Below are positions 8,552-17,175 of a stretch of DNA of 59,625 nt, one piece after another. Where the stretch lies: assembly GCA_039594205.1 (NCBI GenBank), contig JBCNNW010000014.1, positions 1 through 59,625 on the forward strand, written 5' to 3'. The stretch's first letter is position 1. Each line of letters begins with the position of its first letter. The notes under the pieces are model-generated. The model saw only the letters and a program-made list of their open reading frames with translations, had not been told where the DNA came from and ran no database searches. This stretch comes from Pseudescherichia sp039594205 (GTDB lineage Bacteria > Pseudomonadota > Gammaproteobacteria > Enterobacterales > Enterobacteriaceae). Both the position numbers and the translations under genes were made by a program.

Positions 8552-8648
8552 CCGACGCTTTTAACCCGTCTGGTTTTGAATAAACGGCGCAAATTGTGTA
8601 CCGTTCAGAGATAACTTGTCTGCCCTGGACGAACTAAGCCAGGCAGGC

Positions 8649-8668
8649 AGCACCTAAGGAGAAGTGCT
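8649..8668 (+). promoter_or_regulatory. Leader hairpin presenting the dcd ribosome-binding site
   Basis: AGCAC (8649-8653) can pair with GTGCT (8664-8668). The ten-base loop contains the Shine-Dalgarno AAGGAG, and the stem ends directly at the ATG. Just upstream, CCTGG (8624-8628) and CCAGG (8639-8643) form a second stem. Pairing was read by eye, and its effect on translation is unknown. Confidence 0.4.
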
Positions 8669-9250
8669 ATGCGTTTGTGTGACCGCGATATTGAGGCCTG
8701 GCTGGACGATGGTCGCCTGTCGATTACCCCGCGTCCCCCGGTGGAGCGCATTAACGGTGCGACAGTGGACGTTCGACTGGGCAACAAATTTCGCACCTTC
8801 CGTGGCCACACCGCTGCCTTTATCGATCTGAGTGGTCCCAAGGATGAGGTGAGCGCCGCGCTGGATCGGGTGATGAGCGATGAGATTGTGCTTGCAGAAG
8901 GCGACGCGTTCTTCCTGCATCCGGGCGAGCTGGCGCTGGCGGTGACCTTTGAGTCCGTGACCCTGCCTGCGGACCTGGTGGGCTGGCTGGATGGCCGCTC
9001 CTCGCTGGCGCGGCTGGGCCTGATGGTGCACGTCACCGCCCACCGTATCGATCCGGGCTGGTCCGGCAGCATCGTGCTGGAGTTTTATAACTCCGGTAAG
9101 CTGCCGCTGGCGCTGCGTCCGGGAATGCTGATTGGCGCGCTGAGCTTTGAGCCGCTCTCCGGCCCGGCCGCGCGTCCCTACAACCGTCGTCAGGACGCGA
9201 AATATCGCGATCAGCAGGGCGCGGTGGCCAGCCGAATTGATAAAGACTGA
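8669..9250 (+). CDS. dcd: Dcd, dCTP deaminase
   Basis: 193 aa, identical in length to E. coli Dcd. It deaminates dCTP to dUTP, which dUTPase then converts to dUMP for thymidylate synthesis; this is the main dUMP source in enterobacteria. A trimeric enzyme of the dUTPase-like fold. Catalytic and binding residues are visible: GRSSLARLG holds Ser111 and Arg115, and VLEFYNSG holds Glu138. The C-terminal arm (RREDAKY-type, here RRQDAKYRDQQG) closes over the active site. The start is set by a strong AAGGAG at 8656-8661. It lies 117 bp after udk and 41 bp before asmA, probably within one transcription unit. Confidence 0.97.
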   Translation: MRLCDRDIEAWLDDGRLSITPRPPVERINGATVDVRLGNKFRTFRGHTAAFIDLSGPKDEVSAALDRVMSDEIVLAEGDAFFLHPGELALAVTFESVTLPADLVGWLDGRSSLARLGLMVHVTAHRIDPGWSGSIVLEFYNSGKLPLALRPGMLIGALSFEPLSGPAARPYNRRQDAKYRDQQGAVASRIDKD

Positions 9251-9291
9251 GCGCCTGTTGCGCCGTGTAATAGCTGCTCGTTGAGGATGCC

Positions 9292-11142
9292 ATGAGAAGA
9301 GTGTTAACCACGCTGATGATTTTACTGGTCGTGCTGGTCGCCGGCCTCTCTGCGTTGGTGCTGCTGGTGAACCCGAACGACTTTCGGGATTACATGGTGC
9401 GACACGTTGAGTTGCGCAGCGGTTATCAGCTAAAGCTTGACGAGCCGCTGCGCTGGCACGTCTGGCCCCGGCTGAGCATTCTCTCGGGACGCATGTCGCT
9501 GACCGCGCCCGGCGCCGCGCAGCCGCTGGTGACGGCGGACAATATGCGTCTGGACGTCGAGCTGCTGCCGCTGCTCTCCCATCAGCTGCATGTTAAGCAG
9601 GTGATGCTGAAGGGCGCGGTGGTTCAGCTCACGCCGCAAACCGAAGCGTCAGAGCCAAAAGACGCGCCGGTTGCGCCGCAGGAGAACTTGCAGCCACAGG
9701 CTGAGGCCGATCGCGGCTGGTCCTGGGCGGTGTCCCATCTGCAAATTGCCGACAGCGTGCTGGTCTTTCAGCACAAAGACGATGAGCAGGTGACGGTACG
9801 TAATATTCATCTCAAGATGGATCAGGATGAGAGTTACCATGCCAGCGTGGAGTTCTCGGGGCGGATTAACCGCAACCAGCGCGATCTGACCCTGGCTATG
9901 AAGGCGAACGTTAACGCCGCCGACTACCCCTATAATCTCACCGCCAGCGTGGAGCAGCTTAACTGGCAGCTCCAGGGGGGCGACATGCCTGCACAGGGCA
10001 TCAGCGGGCAGGGCAGCTTGCTGGCCCAGTGGCGCGAAGCACAAAAGCAGCTTACCTTTAGCCAGCTGAATATGACCGCCAACGATAGCATGGTGGCGGG
10101 CAGCGGCAGCGTGACGCTGGGAGATAGCCCCGACTGGGTGCTTGATCTGGCGTTTGATAATCTCAACCTGGAGAATTTGCTGGGTGCGGTAGGCACTCCT
10201 GCCACCAACGTCAGCGCAACGCAGCAGGGGCAGAGTCTGATGACGCTGCCGCGCCCGGTTATCGCCCGTGACGTTGACAGCGATGACTACAGCAGCCTGC
10301 GCGGCTTTACGGCAAATCTGTCGCTGACCGCGAAAAAGGTGCGCTGGCGGGGAATGGACTTTACCGACGTCAGCAGCCATATCACCAACAAAGCGGGCCT
10401 GCTAACGCTCTCGACCCTGACCGGAAAATTAGGCGAGGGCATGCTCTCGCTGCCGGGCAGCCTCGACGTCCGGGGCAAAACGCCGAAAAGCGCCTTCCAG
10501 CCGCAGCTTGATAACGTTGAGATTGGCACGGTGATGAAAGCCTTTGACTATCCGCTGGCGCTGACCGGCAAGCTGTCAATGGCGGGCGATTTTAATGGTG
10601 ACAGGGTGGACGCTGAGGCATTCCGCCGCAGCTGGCAGGGCAGCGCCCACGTGGAGATGGCCAACACGCGGATGGAGGGCCTGAACTTCCAGCAGCTTAT
10701 CCAGCAGGCGGTGGCCCGCAGCAGCGATGTTCAGGGCCAGCAGAATTATGATAGCGCTACCCGGCTCGACAGCTTCAGTACCGATTTAACGCTCAATCGC
10801 GGCCAGATGGCCCTCGACGATATGCAGGGCCAGTCGGCGCTGCTGAATCTCTCAGGGCAGGGCACGCTCGATCTGGTGAAGCAGCTCTGTGATACCCGCT
10901 TTAACGTGCAGGTTACCGAGGGCTGGAAAGGTGACGGCAAGCTGATTGAGTTCCTGAAAAACACGCCGATTCCGCTGCGCGTCTACGGTAAATGGCAGGC
11001 GCTCAATTACAATCTTCAGGTGGATCAGGTTCTGCGTAAGCATCTTCAGGATGAAGCGAAGCGTCGGCTTAACGAGTGGGCGGATCGCAACAAAGATAGC
11101 CAGCGCAGCAAAGATATTAAGAAGCTGATCGATAAGCTTTAA
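9292..11142 (+). CDS. asmA: AsmA, inner-membrane AsmA-family envelope protein
   Basis: 616 aa (E. coli: 617). A single N-terminal membrane helix (residues about 5-25, LMILLVVLVAGLSALVLLV) anchors a large periplasmic domain. The AsmA family (with TamB, YhdP and YicH) is now seen as bridge-like proteins for phospholipid movement to the outer membrane; AsmA itself was found as a suppressor of assembly-defective porins. Here the N-terminal AsmA domain covers about residues 1-250 and the C-terminal AsmA domain about 330-580, ending in a basic, charged tail. The start follows GAGGATGCC. REP elements follow the gene. Confidence 0.95.
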   Translation: MRRVLTTLMILLVVLVAGLSALVLLVNPNDFRDYMVRHVELRSGYQLKLDEPLRWHVWPRLSILSGRMSLTAPGAAQPLVTADNMRLDVELLPLLSHQLHVKQVMLKGAVVQLTPQTEASEPKDAPVAPQENLQPQAEADRGWSWAVSHLQIADSVLVFQHKDDEQVTVRNIHLKMDQDESYHASVEFSGRINRNQRDLTLAMKANVNAADYPYNLTASVEQLNWQLQGGDMPAQGISGQGSLLAQWREAQKQLTFSQLNMTANDSMVAGSGSVTLGDSPDWVLDLAFDNLNLENLLGAVGTPATNVSATQQGQSLMTLPRPVIARDVDSDDYSSLRGFTANLSLTAKKVRWRGMDFTDVSSHITNKAGLLTLSTLTGKLGEGMLSLPGSLDVRGKTPKSAFQPQLDNVEIGTVMKAFDYPLALTGKLSMAGDFNGDRVDAEAFRRSWQGSAHVEMANTRMEGLNFQQLIQQAVARSSDVQGQQNYDSATRLDSFSTDLTLNRGQMALDDMQGQSALLNLSGQGTLDLVKQLCDTRFNVQVTEGWKGDGKLIEFLKNTPIPLRVYGKWQALNYNLQVDQVLRKHLQDEAKRRLNEWADRNKDSQRSKDIKKLIDKL

Positions 11143-11165
11143 TATCAGGCGGGTAATGGTTTGTT

Positions 11166-11320
11166 TGCAGGCCCGGTAAGCGTAGCGCCACCGGGCGTGG
11201 CCGCGATGAAACTGCAACGCCGGGCGGCACTGCGTTTGCCCGGCCTACAGGGTACGGTGCGGTTTGTGGTTTGTGGTTTGTGGTTTGTAGGCCCGGTAAG
11301 CGTAGCGCCACCGGGCATTG
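11166..11320. repeat. Three REP elements and a heptamer tandem repeat after asmA
   Basis: Two near-identical REPs (GGCCCGGTAAGCGTAGCGCC, from 11169 and 11289) flank one inverted REP (GCCGGGCGGCACTGCG, from 11219). They sit between the convergent ends of asmA and yegH. The second direct copy is preceded by four perfect GGTTTGT heptamers (11261-11288). REPs at such convergent junctions often protect both mRNA 3' ends. Confidence 0.88.
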
Positions 11321-11336
11321 ACCACTCTGCGCGGCG

Positions 11337-12917
11337 TTACACCTCGTAGTCCGCGTCTTCTGTCTCCAGCGGCACAATCTGCACCTTCTGTACGCGGTGG
11401 CTCTCTACCTGTAGCGTCTTCAGCAGATAGTCGCCTATCTGTACCTCTTCCCCTACTTTAGGAATACGCTGTAGGTACTCCATCAGCAGGCCAGCGATGG
11501 TGTGATACTCTCGCTTCTCGTCCAGCGGCAGCGGCACATAGTGCACCAGATCCTCCAGCGGCATGTGGCCGTTTGCCGTCCAGCTGCCGTCGGCGTTCTT
11601 CTGAATGTCGTGGCGGGCGTCAATCTCCTCTACCTCGTTCGGCAGGTTACCCGCAATGGTCTCCATCACGTCGCTAAGAGTCACGATCCCCTCGATGGAG
11701 CCAAACTCATCCACCACAAAGGCAAAGTGCGTGCGCGCGTTGCGGAACTGCTCCAGCGCCTGCAGCAGCGGCAGCCCCTCGGGAAAGACCAGCGGCTGGC
11801 GGATCAGCACGTTGATGTTGAGCGGCTCGCCGCGCAGCGACTGCTGCAGCAGGTCGAGAATGTGCACCACGCCCAGCAGATCTTCATGCTCGTCGCCGCC
11901 GGTCACCACCATGCGGGTGTGCTGGTTTTTATCCAGCAGGGCGCGGATCTCCTCCTCCGGGGCGCTGAGGTCGATATACTCAATGTCATGGCGGGAGGTC
12001 ATGATGCTGCTGACGGTGCGCTGGTTAAGGTTCAGCACCCGCTCAATCATCAGCCGCTCCTGAGTATTGAAGATCTGGTGATTATCGTGGTCCGCCAGCA
12101 GGGAGGAGGTCTCAACGTCCAGCTCGGCATCCTCTTTTCGGTTGCTCAGCAGGCGCATTACCGCGTCGGTGGTGCGCTGGCGCAGCGTCTGGTTTGCAGA
12201 GAGAAAGCGACGGCGGTTGAAGATCGCCAGCTGGTTAAGCGCCTCAATCATTACCGAGAAGCCGATGGCAGCGTACAGATAGCCTTTCGGAATATGGAAC
12301 CCGAAGCCGTCGGCGATCAGGCTAAAGCCGATCATCAGCAGGAAACTGAGGCAGAGAATAACGATGGTCGGGTGGCTGTTAACAAAGCGCGTTAACGCCT
12401 TGCTGGCCAGCAGCATCAGCGCGATAGCAATCACGACCGCCGCCATCATCACGGCCAGATGATCGACCATCCCCACGGCGGTGATCACCGAGTCCAGCGA
12501 GAAAACCGCGTCCAGCACAACAATCTGTGCCACCACCGCCCAGAATTTCGCGCCGCGCCGCTGGGTGGGGTTATCGCTGTCCTTACCCTCCAGCCGCTCG
12601 TTGAGTTCGACGGTGGCCTTAAAGAGCAGGAACAGGCCGCCAAACAGCATGATGAGATCCCGGGCGCTGAAGCTAAAGCTGCGTACCGAGAAGAGAGGCG
12701 TAGTAAGCGTTACCAGCCAGGAGATTGAGGCCAGCAGCAGCAGGCGCATCAGCATCGCCAGCACAAGGCCGGTGACCCGCGCCCGGTCGCGCTGGGCAGG
12801 CGGCAGCTTCTCAGCGAGGATGGCGATAAAGACCAGGTTATCAATACCTAACACCAGCTCAAGCACTACCAGCGTCAGCAGCCCGGCCCAGATTGATGGA
12901 TCGGCAATCCATTCCAT
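11337..12917 (-). CDS. yegH: YegH, TerC-like membrane protein with CBS and CorC/HlyC domains
   Basis: 526 aa (E. coli: 527). The N-terminal half (residues about 10-240) is a TerC-family integral membrane domain. It includes the acidic motif ELVLGIDNLVFI and the later VVLDAVFSLDSVITA, both typical of metal-exporting TerC proteins. Two CBS domains follow (about 300-425; SSIMTSRHDIEYIDLSAPEE marks the first). A CorC/HlyC transporter-associated domain closes the protein (about 440-520). The substrate is not established; the TerC link suggests metal (for example Mn2+) handling. It converges on asmA and diverges from the colanic acid operon. The ATG (12917) aligns with the family start. Confidence 0.93.
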   Translation of the reverse strand: MEWIADPSIWAGLLTLVVLELVLGIDNLVFIAILAEKLPPAQRDRARVTGLVLAMLMRLLLLASISWLVTLTTPLFSVRSFSFSARDLIMLFGGLFLLFKATVELNERLEGKDSDNPTQRRGAKFWAVVAQIVVLDAVFSLDSVITAVGMVDHLAVMMAAVVIAIALMLLASKALTRFVNSHPTIVILCLSFLLMIGFSLIADGFGFHIPKGYLYAAIGFSVMIEALNQLAIFNRRRFLSANQTLRQRTTDAVMRLLSNRKEDAELDVETSSLLADHDNHQIFNTQERLMIERVLNLNQRTVSSIMTSRHDIEYIDLSAPEEEIRALLDKNQHTRMVVTGGDEHEDLLGVVHILDLLQQSLRGEPLNINVLIRQPLVFPEGLPLLQALEQFRNARTHFAFVVDEFGSIEGIVTLSDVMETIAGNLPNEVEEIDARHDIQKNADGSWTANGHMPLEDLVHYVPLPLDEKREYHTIAGLLMEYLQRIPKVGEEVQIGDYLLKTLQVESHRVQKVQIVPLETEDADYEV

Positions 12918-13051
12918 AATACGTTTTGTACCCTCCAGAAAAATAATTACCCGTCACTGCGGGAATGCAAATTAGGATATATCGCAGATGTAAATGTGTC
13001 TATTTTTTTTGTCAATATGAAGTAATTCCTAAAACCGTAAAAATAGCGACT

Positions 13052-13065
13052 TAATCTTATTCTTA
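13052..13065 (+). promoter_or_regulatory. Candidate RcsAB box of the colanic acid operon
   Basis: TAATCTTATTCTTA matches the RcsAB consensus TAAGAATATTCCTA at 10 of 14 positions and lies about 330 bp upstream of wza; the E. coli and Erwinia sites are also several hundred bases upstream. A second candidate at 13018-13031 (TGAAGTAATTCCTA) has a perfect right half, ATTCCTA. A possible -10, TGTAAT, lies at 13098-13103. Which box works cannot be settled by reading. Confidence 0.4.
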
Positions 13066-13297
13066 AAAACTGGCATCAGGCAAAGCGGAGCCTTGCCTGT
13101 AATTCCTTTAGCTGCAACAATTCTTCCAGCGTTAACGCGCTACTTTACTAAACTATTTTCCCGTTGTCCTGCCCGGCGTTGTCCGCCCGTGGTTTAACGT
13201 TATGTCTCTGGATCATAAGGGGTATTAATCACCTTTGCTAATACTATCAGTCGGCTGCATTTGACCAGGCGCTTTTTAGGACTGATGCCAGTTATAT

Positions 13298-13325
13298 TTA
13301 ACAGACATTAAATGCATTCTGTTAA
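13298..13325 (+). repeat. Perfect 8-bp inverted repeat in the wza leader
   Basis: TTAACAGA (13298-13305) and TCTGTTAA (13318-13325) are perfect complements around a 12-nt loop, 68 bp before the wza start. No T-run follows, so it is not an ordinary terminator. It may be an RNA hairpin or a protein-binding dyad. Confidence 0.6.
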
Positions 13326-13393
13326 ATGTGCGGCGAAAGCAGCGCTATTTAAATTGCACAGGATAATTACTCTGCCAAAGTGATAAATAATCA

Positions 13394-14533
13394 ATGATGA
13401 AATCCAAAATGAAATTGATGCCATTATTGGTATCTGTGGCCTTGATGAGTGGTTGCACGGTTTTTCCCGGAAGCAATATGACCACAATGGGTAAGGATGT
13501 GATTAAACAGCAAGATGCTGATTTCGATCTTGACCGCATGGTGAATGTTTATCCTTTGACTCCCCGACTGGTAGAGCAGCTTCGACCCAGGCCTAACGTC
13601 GCCCAGCCGAACATGTCGCTGGATCAGGAGATCTCCAGCTACCAGTATCGCGTTGGACCAGGCGACGTCCTTAACGTCACCGTCTGGGACCACCCGGAGT
13701 TAACCACACCCGCAGGGCAGTACCGCAGCTCCAGCGACGCCGGTAACTGGGTGCAGCCCGACGGCTCCATGTTCTACCCCTACATTGGCAGAGTCCACGT
13801 TGTGGGCAAAACCCTTGCTGAAATCCGCAGTGATATTACCGGCCGCTTAGCGCAGTACATCGCCGACCCGCAGGTTGACGTTAATATCGCCGCTTTCCGC
13901 TCGCAGAAAGCCTATATCTCCGGGCAGGTAAACAAATCAGGCCAGCAGGCTATTACCAACGTGCCGCTTACCGTGCTGGATGCGATTAACGCCGCCGGTG
14001 GTCTGACCGACGCGGCCGACTGGCGCAACGTGGTGCTTACCCATGAGGGCCGCGAGCAGCGCATCTCCCTGCAGGCGCTGATGCAGAACGGCGACCTCAG
14101 CCAGAACCGCCTGCTCTACCCGGGGGACATTCTGTTTGTACCGCGCAATGACGATCTGAAAGTGTTCGTGATGGGCGAAGTGAAAAAACAGAGCACCCTC
14201 AAGATGGACTTCAGCGGCATGACCCTGACCGAAGCGCTGGGCCAGGCGGAAGGTCTGGATCTCACCTCTTCGGACGCCAGCGGCATCTTTGTGATCCGTC
14301 CGCTGAAAGGGGAGGGCGGTCGCAGTGGCAAGATGGCCAACATCTATCAGCTCGATATGTCCGATGCCACCTCGCTGGTGATGGCGACGGAGTTCCGCCT
14401 TCAGCCTTACGACGTGGTCTACGTGACTACCGCACCGGTTACCCGTTGGAACCGCCTTATCAACCAGTTGCTGCCGACGATCAGTGGCGTTCGCTACATG
14501 ACCGACACCGCCAGCGACGTTCACAACTGGTAA
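13394..14533 (+). CDS. wza: Wza, outer-membrane colanic acid export channel
   Basis: 379 aa, identical in length to E. coli Wza. An octameric outer-membrane lipoprotein that exports group 1-type capsule and colanic acid. The signal peptide ends in the lipobox LMSGC with the lipidated Cys at residue 21. The polysaccharide-export domain starts near residue 85 (YRVGPGDVLNVTVWDHPEL), followed by SLBB domains. The C-terminal amphipathic helix that forms the alpha-barrel through the outer membrane is visible (TRWNRLINQLLPTISGVRYM). I chose the start MMKSKMK because the same double Met is seen in E. coli. First gene of the operon; 5 bp before wzb. Confidence 0.97.
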   Translation: MMKSKMKLMPLLVSVALMSGCTVFPGSNMTTMGKDVIKQQDADFDLDRMVNVYPLTPRLVEQLRPRPNVAQPNMSLDQEISSYQYRVGPGDVLNVTVWDHPELTTPAGQYRSSSDAGNWVQPDGSMFYPYIGRVHVVGKTLAEIRSDITGRLAQYIADPQVDVNIAAFRSQKAYISGQVNKSGQQAITNVPLTVLDAINAAGGLTDAADWRNVVLTHEGREQRISLQALMQNGDLSQNRLLYPGDILFVPRNDDLKVFVMGEVKKQSTLKMDFSGMTLTEALGQAEGLDLTSSDASGIFVIRPLKGEGGRSGKMANIYQLDMSDATSLVMATEFRLQPYDVVYVTTAPVTRWNRLINQLLPTISGVRYMTDTASDVHNW

Positions 14534-14538
14534 CGCTC

Positions 14539-14982
14539 ATGTTTAACAAAATTCTGGTGGTATGCGTGGGCAACATCTGCCGCTCCCCGACGGGAGAGCG
14601 GCTGTTGAAACACTATCAGCCTGCGCTGACGGTGGAGTCTGCCGGACTCGGGGCGTTGGTAGGAAAAGGCGCAGACGCCACGGCGACCAGCGTGGCGGAA
14701 GAGCACCAGCTGTCGCTGGCCGGACACAGCGCACGGCAGATCACCGGACGGATGTGCCGGGAGTATGACCTGATCCTGGTGATGGAGAAGCGCCATATCG
14801 CCGCGCTGTGTGAAATTGCACCGGAGATGCGCGGCAAGGTAATGCTATTCGGTCACTGGGATGGCGAGCGTGAGATCCCCGATCCCTACCGCAAAAGCCG
14901 CGAGGCCTTTGAGGCCGTCTACACCTTACTCGATCGCTCGGCCCGCCAGTGGGCGCAGGCGTTGCACGTTCAGCAGGGATAA
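14539..14982 (+). CDS. wzb: Wzb, low-molecular-weight protein tyrosine phosphatase
   Basis: 147 aa, the usual length. It dephosphorylates the tyrosine-rich tail of Wzc, allowing the cycling needed for colanic acid polymerisation and export. The phosphatase loop CVGNICRS has nucleophile Cys9 and Arg15; the general acid Asp115 is in DPYRKS. I chose the start at MFNKILVV (14539), 5 bp after the wza stop. The frame extends 31 codons upstream into wza, but that part does not resemble the family. Two bases separate its stop from the wzc ATG. Confidence 0.97.
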   Translation: MFNKILVVCVGNICRSPTGERLLKHYQPALTVESAGLGALVGKGADATATSVAEEHQLSLAGHSARQITGRMCREYDLILVMEKRHIAALCEIAPEMRGKVMLFGHWDGEREIPDPYRKSREAFEAVYTLLDRSARQWAQALHVQQG

Positions 14983-14984
14983 CC

Positions 14985-17147
14985 ATGACAGAAAAATTAC
15001 ACCATGCTGCTGCCCCACAGACGGGCGGTGATGAGATCGATATTGGCCGCCTTGTGGGAACCGTTATTGAGGCGCGCTGGTGGGTGCTGGGTATTACGGC
15101 CCTGTTCGCGCTGGCGGCGGCGGTCTATACCCTGTTTGCCACCCCGATCTACAGCGCTGATGCGCTGGTGCAGATTGAGCAGGACACGGGCGGCTCGCTG
15201 GTGCAGAACCTCAACAGTGCGCTCTCTAATAAGCCTCCCGCCTCGGATGCCGAGATCCAGCTGATTAAGTCGCGGATGGTGCTGGGCAAGACGGTTGACG
15301 ATCTCGATCTCGATATCGGCGTGACCAAAAACACCTTTCCCATTTTTGGCGCAGGCTGGGATCGCCTTCAGGGCCGGCAGAACGAAACCGTGAAGGTCAC
15401 TACCTTTACGCTGCCCAGGGGCGCAGGCGGGCAGGTCTTTACCCTCAGCGTACTGGGGCCGAAGCAGTATCAGCTGACCAGCGACGCCGGGTTTAGCGCC
15501 CGCGGCGAGGTAGGCAAGCTGCTGCAAAAGGATGGCGTCACCTTTGAGGTCAGCGCGATCCAAGCGGCGGAAGGCAGTGAGTTTACGGTAACGAAATTCT
15601 CCACGCTGGGCGTCATCAATAATCTGCAAAACAACCTGTCGGTGACGGAGAACGGCAAAGATACCGGAGTGCTCAGCCTGAGCTTTACCGGTGAGGATCG
15701 CAACCAGATCCGCGCCATTCTCAACAGCATCACCCGTAACTATCTGGCGCAGAACGTTGAGCGTAAGTCGGAAGAGGCGGCGAAAAGCCTGGCCTTCCTC
15801 GCCAAACAGCTCCCGGAAGTGCGGGCGAATCTTGATGCGGCGGAGAACAAGCTTAACGCTTTCCGCCAGGATAAGGATTCGGTAGATCTGCCGCTGGAGG
15901 CCAAGGCGGTGCTGGACTCGATGGTCAACATTGACGCTCAGCTCAACGAGCTGACGTTCAAAGAGGCCGAAATCTCCAAGCTCTATACCAAAGCGCACCC
16001 GGCCTACCGCACGCTGCTGGAGAAACGCCGCGCGTTAGAGGATGAGAAGGATCGCCTCAGCGGGCGCGTCTCCGCGATGCCAAAAACCCAGCAGGAGATT
16101 GTCCGTCTGACCCGTGACGTTGAGTCCGGCCAGCAGGTCTATATGCAGCTGCTAAATAAACAGCAGGAGCTGAAGATCACCGAGGCGAGCACGGTAGGGG
16201 ACGTCCGCATAGTCGATCCGGCTATCGATCAGCCTGGCGTGCTGAAGCCGAAGAAGGCGCTGATTATTCTCGGCAGCATTATCCTCGGCCTGATGCTCTC
16301 CATCGTTGGCGTACTGCTGCGATCCCTGTTCAACCGCGGGATTGAGAGTCCGCAGGTGCTGGAGGAGAACGGCATCAACGTCTACGCCAGCATCCCTCTT
16401 TCCGAGTGGCAGAAGGCCCGGGACAATGTGACCACCAGCAAAGGCAGCAAGCGCTTCAAACAGAGCCAGCTGCTGGCGGTAGGCAACCCAACCGATCTGG
16501 CTATCGAAGCGATCCGCAGCCTGCGGACCAGCCTGCACTTCGCCATGATGCAGGCCAGTAATAACGTACTGATGATGACCGGGGTTAGCCCGTCGATCGG
16601 TAAGACCTTCGTCTGTGCCAACCTGGCGGCGGTGATCAGCCAGACCAACAAGCGCGTGCTGATGATCGACTGCGACATGCGCAAGGGGTACACCCACGAG
16701 CTGCTCGGCACCGACAACGTCAACGGCCTGTCGGACATTCTGGCAGGGCAGGGAGATTTCTCTGCCTGCGTGAAGCCCACAGCCATTACCCACTTCGATC
16801 TGGTGCCGCGTGGCCAGGTGCCGCCTAATCCCTCTGAGCTACTGATGAGCGAACGCTTTGCGCAACTGCTCGCATGGGCCAGCAGCCGCTACGACCTGGT
16901 GCTGATCGATACCCCGCCCATTCTCGCGGTAACCGATGCGGCAGTGGTTGGACGGCATGCCGGCACCACCCTGATGGTGGCGCGCTATGCGGTTAACACC
17001 CTGAAAGAGGTGGAGACCAGCCTGAGTCGCTTTGCACAGAACGGCATTCAGGTAAAAGGCGTGATCCTGAACTCTATCTTCCGTCGGGCGACGGGATATC
17101 AGGACTACGGCTATTACGAGTACGAATATAAGTCGGACTCCAAGTAA
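14985..17147 (+). CDS. wzc: Wzc, BY-kinase and polysaccharide co-polymerase
   Basis: 720 aa, the same as E. coli. An inner-membrane autophosphorylating tyrosine kinase that controls colanic acid chain synthesis and docks to Wza. The N-terminal Wzz domain has a first membrane helix at about 32-52, then a long periplasmic coiled region and a second helix at about 425-445 (KKALIILGSIILGLMLSIVG). The cytoplasmic kinase carries the Walker-type loop GVSPSIGKTF and Walker A' VLMIDCDMRKG. The C-terminus has the Tyr cluster YQDYGYYEYEY that Wzb dephosphorylates. I chose the start MTEKLHH (14985), two bases after wzb, for family agreement. Confidence 0.97.
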   Translation: MTEKLHHAAAPQTGGDEIDIGRLVGTVIEARWWVLGITALFALAAAVYTLFATPIYSADALVQIEQDTGGSLVQNLNSALSNKPPASDAEIQLIKSRMVLGKTVDDLDLDIGVTKNTFPIFGAGWDRLQGRQNETVKVTTFTLPRGAGGQVFTLSVLGPKQYQLTSDAGFSARGEVGKLLQKDGVTFEVSAIQAAEGSEFTVTKFSTLGVINNLQNNLSVTENGKDTGVLSLSFTGEDRNQIRAILNSITRNYLAQNVERKSEEAAKSLAFLAKQLPEVRANLDAAENKLNAFRQDKDSVDLPLEAKAVLDSMVNIDAQLNELTFKEAEISKLYTKAHPAYRTLLEKRRALEDEKDRLSGRVSAMPKTQQEIVRLTRDVESGQQVYMQLLNKQQELKITEASTVGDVRIVDPAIDQPGVLKPKKALIILGSIILGLMLSIVGVLLRSLFNRGIESPQVLEENGINVYASIPLSEWQKARDNVTTSKGSKRFKQSQLLAVGNPTDLAIEAIRSLRTSLHFAMMQASNNVLMMTGVSPSIGKTFVCANLAAVISQTNKRVLMIDCDMRKGYTHELLGTDNVNGLSDILAGQGDFSACVKPTAITHFDLVPRGQVPPNPSELLMSERFAQLLAWASSRYDLVLIDTPPILAVTDAAVVGRHAGTTLMVARYAVNTLKEVETSLSRFAQNGIQVKGVILNSIFRRATGYQDYGYYEYEYKSDSK

Positions 17148-17175
17148 GACCTACAGGCAACCTCGGGGACAAGAA

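Larger units (their letters stand above)
12918..13393. other. yegH-wza intergenic region and long colanic acid leader
   Basis: 476 bp without a long gene. It holds two Rcs-like boxes (13018-13031, 13052-13065), a hairpin (13077-13099), a possible -10 (TGTAAT, 13098-13103) and a long AT-rich leader ending in a perfect inverted repeat (13298-13325) before wza. I found no JUMPstart/ops motif (GGCGGTAG) here, unlike the O-antigen operon. Two tiny open frames occur (8 codons each, from 13202 and 13285); neither has a well-spaced ribosome-binding site. Confidence 0.6.

Noticed and set aside
13202..13228. Eight-codon frame (MSLDHKGY) in the wza leader as a leader peptide
   Set aside because: No ribosome-binding site and no link to any hairpin; probably chance.
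14997..15998. Antisense frame of 333 codons opposite wzc
   Set aside because: Shadow of the wzc coding strand; no motif and no ribosome-binding site.
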